Shown here: positions 37,871 to 46,040 of the stretch, in pieces
How the letters are laid out: each line of letters opens with the position of its first letter
How positions within the stretch are numbered: the stretch's first letter is position 1
Origin: Herbaspirillum sp.
GTDB taxonomy: Bacteria > Pseudomonadota > Gammaproteobacteria > Burkholderiales > Burkholderiaceae_D
Direction of reading: 5' to 3'
Assembly (NCBI GenBank): GCA_028292625.1
Contig: JAQGLY010000014.1
Span: 1 to 64,000, forward strand
Length of the DNA stretch: 64,000 bases
The notes under the pieces: generated by a model
Seen by the model: the letters and a program-made list of their open reading frames with translations, nothing else
What the model was told of the DNA's origin: nothing
The model's database searches: none
Translations under genes and position numbers: made by a program

Positions 37871-39427
37871 ATGTTCTCGGGATTCTCAATTAAATCGCGT
37901 TTGACGGGGACGATGCTGATCCTTGTGGTGTTGTTAATCATCGTCGGCGTGATCGGGCAAGTGGCCACGCGCGCCGGCGACGCCGCACTGCAGGAAACCT
38001 ACTCGGTGCAACTGGCGTCCGCATTGGCGATCGGAGAGTCCAAATACAATCTGGCGATCGCCCGTATCGCTATCGATCGCGCCTTGCTTCACCCTGAAGC
38101 CCCCGATGCTGCGTCGCTGGTCGGAAAAACGAAGGATTATTTGACAACCTCCAACAAGGCCTGGAGCCGTTATCTGGCGCTTCCGAAAACCGACGAAGAA
38201 GCATCCATTGCAAAAGACGTCGCCGACAAGCGTGAGATTTTCATTGAAAAGGCGATCGATCCCACCTTATCCGCTTTATCGGACAAAGATACCGCCACCG
38301 CAGATAAATTCACGATGCAGGTGGCGCCGGCTTTATCGTTGGCATTCACCAAAAGCGCTGTCAAGCTTGACGAGTATTCCCTCAAGCACGGGCAGGAAAA
38401 TTACGATGCGTTCAGACGCCAGTTGCAGCTGGTCGGGATGCTGTCGGCCGGTATGGTTCTACTGGGGATTTGCGTGGGCATCGTCTGCGCATGGCATTTG
38501 CGGCGAGCCATCGGCCGTCCGCTCGATGATGCGCATGATCATTTTTCCGCTATTTCAGCCGGCGATCTGATGCGGGAGATCCCAATCCGCTCGAACGATG
38601 AAATGGGAAAATTGATGAACGGCCTGCAGGACATGCGGGACGGTTTGGGCAAGACAGTGACCGCCGTGCGCCGCTCGGTCGATTCGATGGCGACTGCAAC
38701 GCAACAGATCGCCGCGGGCAATGCCGATCTGTCGCAACGCACGGAAGACCAGGCGGCCTCGCTGGAACAGACGGCGGCGAGCATGGAGGAATTGACCACG
38801 ACGGTCAAACAGAACTCCGAGAGCGCGCGGCAAGCCAGCGTCGTCGCCAGTCAGGCGGCCGACATCGCCACGCGCGGGGGCGACGTGGTGGGCCGGGTGA
38901 TCGGCACCATGCAAGGCATCCAGAACAGTTCGGGCAAGATGTCCGCCATTATCGGCGTCATCGACGGTATCGCATTCCAGACCAATATCCTGGCGCTGAA
39001 CGCGGCGGTTGAGGCTGCCAGGGCCGGCGAGCAGGGCAGGGGTTTTGCGGTAGTGGCCAGCGAAGTGCGCAGCCTGGCGCAACGCTCGGCAACCGCGGCC
39101 AAGGAAATCAAGGAATTGATCGACGACTCGGTCGGCCGCGTCAGCAGCGGGACTTTATTGGTGGAGGAAGCCGGCGGCACGATGCAGGAAATTACCGCTG
39201 CGGTCGGAAAGGTCAGCGCCATTATTCGTGAAATAGCGACAGCATCCGGCGAGCAACAGGACGGCATTGAGCAGGTCAACCAGGCGATTTCGCGCATGGA
39301 CAATGTGACGCAGCAAAACGCCGCATTGGTCGAAGAGGCCGCCGCCGCGGCGATGTCCTTGCAGGATCAGGCGCAAACCTTAAGGGATGCGGTCTCGATG
39401 TTCCGCATGTCGTCGCATATCGTTTAG
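37871..39427 (+). CDS. Methyl-accepting chemotaxis protein
   Basis: A 518-residue chemoreceptor. TM1 is at about residues 11-30, a four-helix-bundle periplasmic sensor spans about 31-186, TM2 is at 187-208, a HAMP domain follows, then a long signalling coiled coil with the conserved hairpin tip [30 protein letters not shown]. No C-terminal NWETF-type CheR-docking peptide is present. It begins 76 bases after the tartrate-dehydratase-like gene on the same strand, so it may sense the same dicarboxylate; that link is positional only. Confidence 0.93.
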   Translation: MFSGFSIKSRLTGTMLILVVLLIIVGVIGQVATRAGDAALQETYSVQLASALAIGESKYNLAIARIAIDRALLHPEAPDAASLVGKTKDYLTTSNKAWSRYLALPKTDEEASIAKDVADKREIFIEKAIDPTLSALSDKDTATADKFTMQVAPALSLAFTKSAVKLDEYSLKHGQENYDAFRRQLQLVGMLSAGMVLLGICVGIVCAWHLRRAIGRPLDDAHDHFSAISAGDLMREIPIRSNDEMGKLMNGLQDMRDGLGKTVTAVRRSVDSMATATQQIAAGNADLSQRTEDQAASLEQTAASMEELTTTVKQNSESARQASVVASQAADIATRGGDVVGRVIGTMQGIQNSSGKMSAIIGVIDGIAFQTNILALNAAVEAARAGEQGRGFAVVASEVRSLAQRSATAAKEIKELIDDSVGRVSSGTLLVEEAGGTMQEITAAVGKVSAIIREIATASGEQQDGIEQVNQAISRMDNVTQQNAALVEEAAAAAMSLQDQAQTLRDAVSMFRMSSHIV

Positions 39428-39442
39428 GAGCACAGGGGCCGC

Positions 39443-40147
39443 TTAGGCCATGGATGAATCATCATCCCAGCCGGCATCGTCGGCGACGTAATCATCGTCC
39501 ACGCCGGTGCTGTCATCCTGAGCCTGCTGCGTCGTCGTGTCGGTGTCGCCGTAATAATTGTTGACCGTGGTGTTCTCCACAGGCGCCGCCGGCGCCATGC
39601 CGGACTGATTCATGAATCCGCCGCCGCCATTGGGATGCATCATGTGCTCGATGCCTTGAAAAAGGAAGGCGCCGCCTGCCACGCCGGCGGCAGTGGCGGC
39701 GACGGTGCCGAGCGCGCTCCCGACACCGCCGCCGAAGAAACCGGGGGATGCCGCCGGAGCCTGGCTCTGCATGACGGGTGCAATCGGGGCCTGCATCGGA
39801 GCGGGGGCCTGCTGCATCGGAGCGGGGGCGCTCGCCATCATCGGGGCCGGCCGGGAGGAGGCCGCCGGCATGTTGCCCCAGGCATTGGGGTCCAGGAAAG
39901 CTCGCGACGATGAGGACTGCGTTGCCTGGCTTTGAATCTGGCTTTGGAGCGAAGCAATCTGCGTTTTTGCGTTATTGAGCGCCTGCTCCATCAGCAGCGC
40001 GCGCTGCACCAGAAGGTAGGCCGCGTCCGGTTGCTGCGCCACGGCGTTTGCAATCAGCGCATCGGCTTGCGGATCTTTGGCGATGCCTCGCACCTGGACA
40101 AGTTGATTTAAAAATTCCTGCAGTGATTGGATTTCTTGCGGGCTCAT
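39443..40147 (-). CDS. DUF2076-like protein with low-complexity acidic tail
   Basis: A 234-residue protein. The N-terminus is helical (MSPQEIQSLQEFLNQLVQVRGIAKDPQADALI, then AAYLLVQRALLMEQALNNAKTQIASLQSQI), a DUF2076-like start. The centre is rich in Ala, Pro, Met and Gln, a glycine-rich hydrophobic patch (FFGGGVGSALGTVAATAAGVAGGAFLF) follows, and the end is highly acidic (DDSTGVDDDYVADDAGWDDDSS). No catalytic motif is visible and the function is unknown. It is convergent with the chemoreceptor gene, 15 bases apart. Confidence 0.75.
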   Translation of the reverse strand: MSPQEIQSLQEFLNQLVQVRGIAKDPQADALIANAVAQQPDAAYLLVQRALLMEQALNNAKTQIASLQSQIQSQATQSSSSRAFLDPNAWGNMPAASSRPAPMMASAPAPMQQAPAPMQAPIAPVMQSQAPAASPGFFGGGVGSALGTVAATAAGVAGGAFLFQGIEHMMHPNGGGGFMNQSGMAPAAPVENTTVNNYYGDTDTTTQQAQDDSTGVDDDYVADDAGWDDDSSMA

Positions 40148-40380
40148 AAGTGTGTTGCTCCCATAATTTCAGATTGGTGACGAGGAATTTCCAGTATAAG
40201 GTAGCCCGCACGCCCTTCTCTATTGCGGAACATAAGCTTACAAAAGTTAAATTGCGGCAATTTTCTCGGACGCAAGGCCGCGCTGCATATTTTTATCGCC
40301 TGTTTCAAACAATTCCCGCCGGCTCTTCTGCCAAAATGCCTGCAATACCAGCGCAGCGCCCCAGGACCGAAAGCTTCCCC

Positions 40381-41718
40381 ATGGACACCCCTCCCAAACC
40401 ACCGCTGTCAAGGCAGTTCATCGCTTTGGCGGTGCCGACGCTGCTATCCGGTTTCGTCTACACCCTCTATACCTTTATCGACGGCATTTTCATCGGTCGT
40501 TATCTCGGCGCGGAGTCGCTGGCGGCGCTTAATTTGCTGGTGCCGCTGATGTACGTGCCTTACGGCTTGAGTCTGATGATCGGCGTCGGCGGCGCGACGA
40601 TGATTGCGCGTCTGTCGGGGGAGGGCCGCGTCGATGAGGCCCGCCAGGTATTCACTCAGGCGCTGTGGTGCATGCTGGCGGTCGGCATGGCGTTGAGCGC
40701 GCTGATCCTGGGCGGCGCCGGGGAAATAGCGGCGCTGATGGGCGCGACCGGCGAACTGGCGGTGCATGTCGAGGAATATCTGAGTACCTATGCGTGGTTT
40801 ATCCTGTGGGCGCAGGCCTTGTATGCGCTGGAGCTGTTCCTGCGCACCGAGGGGGCGCAGGCGGCCAGATTCGGCCTGTACGCAATGTTCCTCGGCGCGC
40901 TGGTCAATATCCTGCTGGATTACTGGTTCATCGTCGCGCAGCCGTACGGCATGAAGGGCGCGGGGCTGGCGACCGGGATCAGCATGCTGGCGTCCGGCGG
41001 CATGATGTTGAGCTATCATTTTTTCAAGGCCGAAAGAATCAAGCCGTGCCGCCACGCGTTCAAGGGCGGCAGCCGGGTTGGCATGATGCTGTACAACGGT
41101 TCCTCCGAATTCCTGGGCGCGATCGCGCCGGTGGTGACGATATTCGCATTCAATCGCGTGATTCTGGATCGCTACGGCGAAACCGGTCTGGCGGCTTATG
41201 CGATTCTGGAATACATGACGCTGGCGGTGACGGTGGCGATGGTCGGCTTTGTGCAGAGCATGCAGCCGCTGATCAGTTTTTACCGGGGCGCGCGGCAGGT
41301 ACAGGCAGTGCGCAGCGTGCTGTGGTTCGGGGCGGTGGGGGCGCTGGCTTGCGCGGCGCTGGCGGCGCTGGTGATGTTCGCGTTCGCGCGGCAACTGACC
41401 TTCCTGTTTTTGCCGGACGGCGGAGCGGCCTGGGACATTCTGGCGCGGGTGGTGCCGTGGTATGCGCTGGCGTTTCTGCCGGCGGCCTGCAATCTGATTA
41501 TCGCGGGTTATCTGACAGCGCTGGAACGGCCGGGAGCATCGGCGATCATCGCGGCTCTGCGTAGCTGGGTCGTGCTGCTGGGTTCGCTGTGGCTGCTGAA
41601 CGCCTATTTCGGCGGGTATGCGATCTGGTATGCGCTGATGATTACCGAATCTCTGACGCTGGCGGTCAGCGCGTGCTTGCTGATGCGTTGCCAGCGGCAG
41701 AGGAAGCCGCCGTCATGA
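40381..41718 (+). CDS. MATE-family efflux transporter
   Basis: A 445-residue multidrug and toxin extrusion protein with about 12 hydrophobic segments in two homologous halves. The start MDTPPKPPLSRQFIALAVPTLLSGFVYTLYTFIDGIFIGRYLG holds the family TM1 pattern. Substrates are probably cationic drugs exchanged for H+ or Na+, but they are not inferable. The ATG at 40381 is chosen; the open frame upstream does not look like protein. The Shine-Dalgarno is weak (GAAAG). Confidence 0.88.
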   Translation: MDTPPKPPLSRQFIALAVPTLLSGFVYTLYTFIDGIFIGRYLGAESLAALNLLVPLMYVPYGLSLMIGVGGATMIARLSGEGRVDEARQVFTQALWCMLAVGMALSALILGGAGEIAALMGATGELAVHVEEYLSTYAWFILWAQALYALELFLRTEGAQAARFGLYAMFLGALVNILLDYWFIVAQPYGMKGAGLATGISMLASGGMMLSYHFFKAERIKPCRHAFKGGSRVGMMLYNGSSEFLGAIAPVVTIFAFNRVILDRYGETGLAAYAILEYMTLAVTVAMVGFVQSMQPLISFYRGARQVQAVRSVLWFGAVGALACAALAALVMFAFARQLTFLFLPDGGAAWDILARVVPWYALAFLPAACNLIIAGYLTALERPGASAIIAALRSWVVLLGSLWLLNAYFGGYAIWYALMITESLTLAVSACLLMRCQRQRKPPS

Positions 41719-41877
41719 ATCCACCCGCAATGCGGTAAACGATAGTGGGCGCGGGAGTGCGGGGCGGCCTTTTCAGAGGCGTCGATGTGGTATCGTACGG
41801 TCGCCGATAGCGTTGCCGGTGGGCGCATATCGGACGACTGAAACGCTTTATCAACCTTTCCATTCCGACCTGAATCT

Positions 41878-42333
41878 ATGCGCCGCATCACCATCTCGGT
41901 AGACGACTCTCTCGCTGAACAATTCGACGCGCTGATCGAAAGGCACGGTTACGAAAACCGTTCGGAAGCCTTCCGCGATCTTTTGCGCAGCCGCATCGAA
42001 CATGAACGCAAAACCACGTATCAGGTGCGCCATTGCATCGCCAGTCTGAGTTATGTATACAACCATCATGAGCGCGAGCTTTCCGCGCGGCTGGCGGTGA
42101 TCCAGCACGAACACCACGATATCTGCGTATCGACCATGCACGTGCATCTGGACCACGACAACTGCCTGGAAACCATCGTGCTGCGCGGAGCATTCAAGCA
42201 GGTCAACGCATTCGCCGACAGCGTGATATCGCAGAGCGGCGTGCGCCACGGCCAGATCAATGTGGTGCCGGTGGATATGGCGTCGCCGACGCTGACGCAG
42301 CATCGCCATCCGCATTTCCATCCAAAGACCTGA
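41878..42333 (+). CDS. nikR: Nickel-responsive regulator NikR
   Basis: A 151-residue ribbon-helix-helix regulator with a C-terminal ACT-like nickel-binding domain. The DNA-binding strand is RRITISVDDSL. Nickel ligands are H77, H88, H90 and C96 in the HHDICVSTMHVHLDHDNCLE region, equivalent to E. coli H76, H87, H89 and C95. The tail is His-rich (HRHPHFH). No nickel transporter, hydrogenase or urease gene is in the window, so its targets lie elsewhere. Confidence 0.95.
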   Translation: MRRITISVDDSLAEQFDALIERHGYENRSEAFRDLLRSRIEHERKTTYQVRHCIASLSYVYNHHERELSARLAVIQHEHHDICVSTMHVHLDHDNCLETIVLRGAFKQVNAFADSVISQSGVRHGQINVVPVDMASPTLTQHRHPHFHPKT

Positions 42334-42366
42334 GCGGCGCCGCCTGCCGGTTTTTACTCGTCCGCC

Positions 42367-43191
42367 TTAATTCGGATCCCATGCCGGCGCGAACGGCGGG
42401 TTGACGAAACGCCGGTTTTTCGGCAATCCGGCAATGACCCGGCGGTCCTCGTCGTCCAGCGTCAATTGCAGCGCATCGAGATTGGCTTGCTGGCTTTGCG
42501 GACGCTGCGCTTTCGGAATCGCCATCACACCGTCCTGATCCAGCAGCCACTTCAACGCGACCTGCGCCGGACCGGCGCCGTGTTTGCGGCCGATGGCGAT
42601 CAGTTCCGGGTTTTCCGCGAGCGTGCCTTGCGCCAGCGGGCAATGGGCAGCGACAGGGATGCCGTGGGCCGCCAGATAGCTGCGTATCGGCGTCTGATCC
42701 AGCAGCACGTGATATTCGATCTGGTTGCAGGCGATCGGCGCGCCGATGTCGTCGACCACGGTGCGCAATTGCGGCAGCGTGAAATTGCACACGCCGATGG
42801 CGCGGGTCAGTCCTTCGGCGCGCAGTTTGAGCAACGTCTCGAAGATGGCCGGCAGATTCATCTCCCGCGCCGGCCAGTGCACCATGAAAAGATCGACGTA
42901 ATCGAGTTTCAATTTGCGCAGACTGGTGTCGAACGAGCGCCGGATCGCGTCCGGCGCCAACTGGTCGTGCCAGACCTTGGTCGTGATGTGCAGTTCCTTG
43001 CGTGCGACCGCCGACGCGGCAAGCGCGGCGCCCACGGCTTCTTCGTTGTTGTACATCGCGGCAGTGTCGATATGGCGATAGCCGAGTTGCAGCCCGCTTT
43101 CCACCGCCGTGCGGCAAATATCGCCTTCCATGCGGTACGTACCCAAGCCAAGGCGTGGCAGGGTGATGCCCGCGGTGTGTAGATGATTCAT
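42367..43191 (-). CDS. Aldo/keto reductase (DkgB-like)
   Basis: A 274-residue NADPH-dependent reductase with a TIM-barrel fold. The catalytic tetrad is visible: Asp in YRHIDTAAMY, the Tyr of the same motif, Lys in TTKVW and His in FMVHWP. The C-terminal NADP segment AIPKAQRPQSQQANL is present. It most resembles 2,5-diketo-D-gluconate/methylglyoxal reductase DkgB. The ATG at 43191 gives the conserved start; the frame is open further upstream. Confidence 0.88.
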   Translation of the reverse strand: MNHLHTAGITLPRLGLGTYRMEGDICRTAVESGLQLGYRHIDTAAMYNNEEAVGAALAASAVARKELHITTKVWHDQLAPDAIRRSFDTSLRKLKLDYVDLFMVHWPAREMNLPAIFETLLKLRAEGLTRAIGVCNFTLPQLRTVVDDIGAPIACNQIEYHVLLDQTPIRSYLAAHGIPVAAHCPLAQGTLAENPELIAIGRKHGAGPAQVALKWLLDQDGVMAIPKAQRPQSQQANLDALQLTLDDEDRRVIAGLPKNRRFVNPPFAPAWDPN

Positions 43192-43296
43192 GTTGATTTC
43201 CCGGTTGATCGATTGAAGGAAAACGTCTTGCAAACCGCCGATGTAATTCGCTTGGAGTTGGTCGATCAAACGGGCGTTGGCCGTTGATCGCGAGCC

Positions 43297-43575
43297 TTAA
43301 ACCGCGCGGAAAATAGCCTGGAAACCGTTTTCCGGCTGTTTTCCGTCCAGCTCGTCTTCCAGACCCAGATCGATCAGTTCTTCAATGGCATTGGTGTATT
43401 GATTGTCGCCGGTGGTGCCGATGATGCGATAGATCTCGCCATCTTCATTGCGGATCGCGATCAGTTTTTCTTCTTTTTTGATGTCCGCCAGCTCGACCGT
43501 CGTGATCAGCAAATTGGCCATGATCTGAGAATCGAAAGTGCCGCGCTCCAGATTACCGATAGTGCATGTCTTCAT
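43297..43575 (-). CDS. Small hypothetical protein
   Basis: A 92-residue acidic soluble protein, MKTCTIGNLERGTFDSQIMANLLITTVELADIKKEEKL..., with no signal peptide or membrane segment. A short AAAGAG lies ahead of the ATG. Codon use looks ordinary. It sits between an aldo/keto reductase and a spermidine-synthase-like gene, all on the minus strand but with gaps of about 105 and 140 bases. I do not recognise a family. Confidence 0.6.
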   Translation of the reverse strand: MKTCTIGNLERGTFDSQIMANLLITTVELADIKKEEKLIAIRNEDGEIYRIIGTTGDNQYTNAIEELIDLGLEDELDGKQPENGFQAIFRAV

Positions 43576-43714
43576 GTTGTGCTCTTTGGATGTGACGTAG
43601 GCTGTGACCGTACGTGCGGGAATGAGTTCTAGGCCGCGCTGCCGCAGCGGATGGCCGCGAATATAGCAAATTTTGCGGCAGCGTGTATTTTTGCCGGCTA
43701 ATTGATCTTTCGCA

Positions 43715-44545
43715 TCAGCGCACGGTATCGGCTTTCATGCCGTTGACCCACGATTTTGCCGGCAGTTTAAACGCGGCCGCGATCTCGGCCGCGCGTTGGT
43801 GCAGCAGCGTAAAATCCAGTGCGCGGGCGGTTTTGAATGCGATCGCGATCACATTGCCGTCATGCACTTCGGGCAGCGCGATAACCTGCGCAAACGCATA
43901 GCGCATGGCTTTCAGATTCCGCGCGAAGCTCGGGTGATCACCGAACAGATTGACGGTCATGATGCCGTTGTCGCTCAGGCAGTCGGCGCAGGCGCGGTAG
44001 AACTCCGGCGTTTCGAGCACCGGTCCGCGCGCGGTGGCGTCGTACAGATCGACTTGCAACGCATCGACGGTCCCGTGATGCGCCGCATCGTCGACATAGT
44101 CGGCCGCATTCATTTCCAGCACGGCCAGACGCTCGTCATCGGGCGGCAGTTTGAACATCGAATAGCAGATCGAGATCACCGAGGGATTCAACTCCACCGC
44201 GGTGATTCGCGCGTCCGAGAATTGACGATAGCTGAATTTGGTCAGCGCGCCGGTGCCCAATCCCAATTGCACGATATGTTGCGGTTCGGTCAGAAACAGC
44301 ATCCACGCCATCATCTGTTGCGCATATTCCAGCTCGATCGCATCGGGTTTGCGCAGGCGCATCGCGCCCTGTACCCATTCGGTTCCGAAATGCAGATAAC
44401 GCACGCCGTCGGATTCCGACAGCGTGACCGGTTCGTATTTGATCGTACGGGGCCGAAGCGTTTTGGCAGGGGCGCGTTTACGGGAAGCGCCGGGGCCTTC
44501 TTTGGAATTGGCATCGGCTTCTATCGATTTTCTTCTGATCAGCAT
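43715..44545 (-). CDS. Spermidine synthase-like methyltransferase-fold protein
   Basis: A 276-residue Rossmann-fold protein of the SpeE group. The nucleoside-binding loop VQLGLGTGALTKF is followed by AVELNPSVISIC, then the D(Y/L) region LQVDLYDATARG. Many such proteins near speE-like genes transfer aminopropyl groups, but the family also contains proteins of unknown acceptor. The N-terminal 35 residues are basic and probably disordered. The ATG at 44545 is preferred to one at 44602. It is divergent from the ATP-grasp-like gene. Confidence 0.78.
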   Translation of the reverse strand: MLIRRKSIEADANSKEGPGASRKRAPAKTLRPRTIKYEPVTLSESDGVRYLHFGTEWVQGAMRLRKPDAIELEYAQQMMAWMLFLTEPQHIVQLGLGTGALTKFSYRQFSDARITAVELNPSVISICYSMFKLPPDDERLAVLEMNAADYVDDAAHHGTVDALQVDLYDATARGPVLETPEFYRACADCLSDNGIMTVNLFGDHPSFARNLKAMRYAFAQVIALPEVHDGNVIAIAFKTARALDFTLLHQRAAEIAAAFKLPAKSWVNGMKADTVR

Positions 44546-44656
44546 TTGGGAATGAATGGAATAATTTGGAATTGGCGAATAATACCGCGTTGGACATGGC
44601 ATTCAGCACCAAGAGTCTGGCGCCGCGTGGCGAAATTTCGAAACCAGGGACAAACA

Positions 44657-45835
44657 ATGAAGCTCGAACAAGTCTTCGATGACGATAGTCTGATCACCAT
44701 TCTTTCGACGTGCGGTCTGGGCAATAGGGCCATTTCGGACGTGCCGGTCCTGATCGCCGAGGCCGCTCAGGACCGGGATCCCGGCAATATGTTCATGCGC
44801 ATGTTCTACATTCTATCGGCGTTCGGTCAAGACGATGTGGCCCTTCAAATGCAATCGAAGGCATTGGCCCACCGACGCATCTATCGGATCGCCAACCCGC
44901 CTTCCGTCGGCATCCGGCTGCTGGCGATCATGGGGCCGGGCGATATGAGGGACAACACACCGCTGGATTATTTAATAGAGCGCAGCGATATCCGGCTGGA
45001 TCTGCTGTTCGTTTCCGCCGAAGCGGCTATCCCCGCTGCGATCCCCGGCCATGACGTCGCATTTATCGCCTTATCCGCGGCGCAGAAAAATAAGCCCATT
45101 CTTCATAAAATCGCAGCCGCACTGGAGCAATGGCCGCGCCCGTACATCAACCATCCTCTGCATATTTTTAATTGCGCGCGCGATACCGCATCCCGGCTTT
45201 TACAGGATGTTCCCGGCTTATACACACCCGTCACATACCGGGTTCGTCGCGACAAGGCGGCAGAGCATGCATTTCCGCTCACCATCCGGCCGCTTGATAA
45301 GCATAGGGGAGAAGGGCTCGAGAGGATAAACAGCCGGGATGAACTCGATCGATACCTGGAACAACAAGTTGACATGGAAGAATTTTATATTTCGGAATTC
45401 GTCGACTACCGAAGCGATGACGGATGCTATCGCAAATCAAGAATCGTATTGATCGATCGAAAGCCATACATTTGCCATTTTGCGATCTCCGGGGACTGGA
45501 TCGTTCATTATGCGAACGCACATATGGAGTCCAGTGAAGCCAAGCGGGCGGAAGAGGCATGGTTCATGACTAATTTCGATACCGATTTCGCCGCGCGGCA
45601 CCGGGACGCCTTGTCTGCGATCGCCGATCGGTTGAATCTGGACTACGTGGTGATCGATTGCGGTGAGACCCGCAACGGCGAACTCCTTTTTTTCGAGGCT
45701 GACGTGGTCGGCTGGGTGCACGCAACAGACGCCGTCGACATTTTCCCTTACAAGCCGCTCGTCATGCAAAAGGCATTTGACGCATTCAGGGCAATGCTGA
45801 TGAAAAAATCCGGCATCGATGCGATAGGGCGTTGA
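44657..45835 (+). CDS. ATP-grasp-like protein with a helical-repeat N-terminus
   Basis: A 392-residue protein. Residues about 1-75 look like a TPR/SEL1-type helical segment (MFYILSAFGQDDVALQMQSKALAHRRIYRI). The C-terminal half follows an ATP-grasp pattern: TIRPLDKHRGEGLERI (nucleotide-binding Lys/loop), EEFYISEFVDYRSDDG, and the metal-binding stretch LDYVVIDCGE..ELLFFEAD, where the usual final Asn of the family is Asp. Such enzymes join carboxylates to amines through acyl phosphates; the substrate is unknown. The ATG at 44657 follows CAGGGACAAACA. An autotransporter gene follows on the same strand. Confidence 0.68.
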   Translation: MKLEQVFDDDSLITILSTCGLGNRAISDVPVLIAEAAQDRDPGNMFMRMFYILSAFGQDDVALQMQSKALAHRRIYRIANPPSVGIRLLAIMGPGDMRDNTPLDYLIERSDIRLDLLFVSAEAAIPAAIPGHDVAFIALSAAQKNKPILHKIAAALEQWPRPYINHPLHIFNCARDTASRLLQDVPGLYTPVTYRVRRDKAAEHAFPLTIRPLDKHRGEGLERINSRDELDRYLEQQVDMEEFYISEFVDYRSDDGCYRKSRIVLIDRKPYICHFAISGDWIVHYANAHMESSEAKRAEEAWFMTNFDTDFAARHRDALSAIADRLNLDYVVIDCGETRNGELLFFEADVVGWVHATDAVDIFPYKPLVMQKAFDAFRAMLMKKSGIDAIGR

Positions 45836-45852
45836 ACGCCCATTGTTTAAGA

Positions 45853-45889
45853 ATGAACGAATGATGTCAATGTGACATCATTCGTTCAT
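45853..45889 (+). terminator. 17-base perfect hairpin after the ATP-grasp-like gene
   Basis: ATGAACGAATGATGTCA (45853-45869) and TGACATCATTCGTTCAT (45873-45889) are perfect inverted repeats around a 3-base loop. T-rich sequence (TTGTTAATTTATTTTT) follows after a few bases. It could terminate the upstream transcript or bind a regulator. Confidence 0.55.
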
Positions 45890-45963
45890 CATTGTTAATT
45901 TATTTTTGCCCGTTTGAAACTTTCATCCCGCCCAGCAGGTCTATTCAGCCGCTATATCTCTTA

Positions 45964-45996
45964 CATATACATCACATATAAATACAAATGTATATG
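45964..45996. promoter_or_regulatory. Inverted repeat in the autotransporter upstream region
   Basis: CATATACAT (45964-45972) and ATGTATATG (45988-45996) form a perfect 9-base inverted repeat with a 15-base AT-rich spacer, 45 bases before the apparent start. It is a candidate operator and the region also suits promoter elements. Confidence 0.42.
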
Positions 45997-46040
45997 CCGC
46001 CGCCCACTAAACAGGCGGATAACTCCCTAAAGGAACTATC

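Noticed and set aside
43796..44656. Upstream in-frame extension of the ATP-grasp-like gene
   Set aside because: It runs antisense to the spermidine-synthase-like gene, and the ATG at 44657 has its own Shine-Dalgarno.
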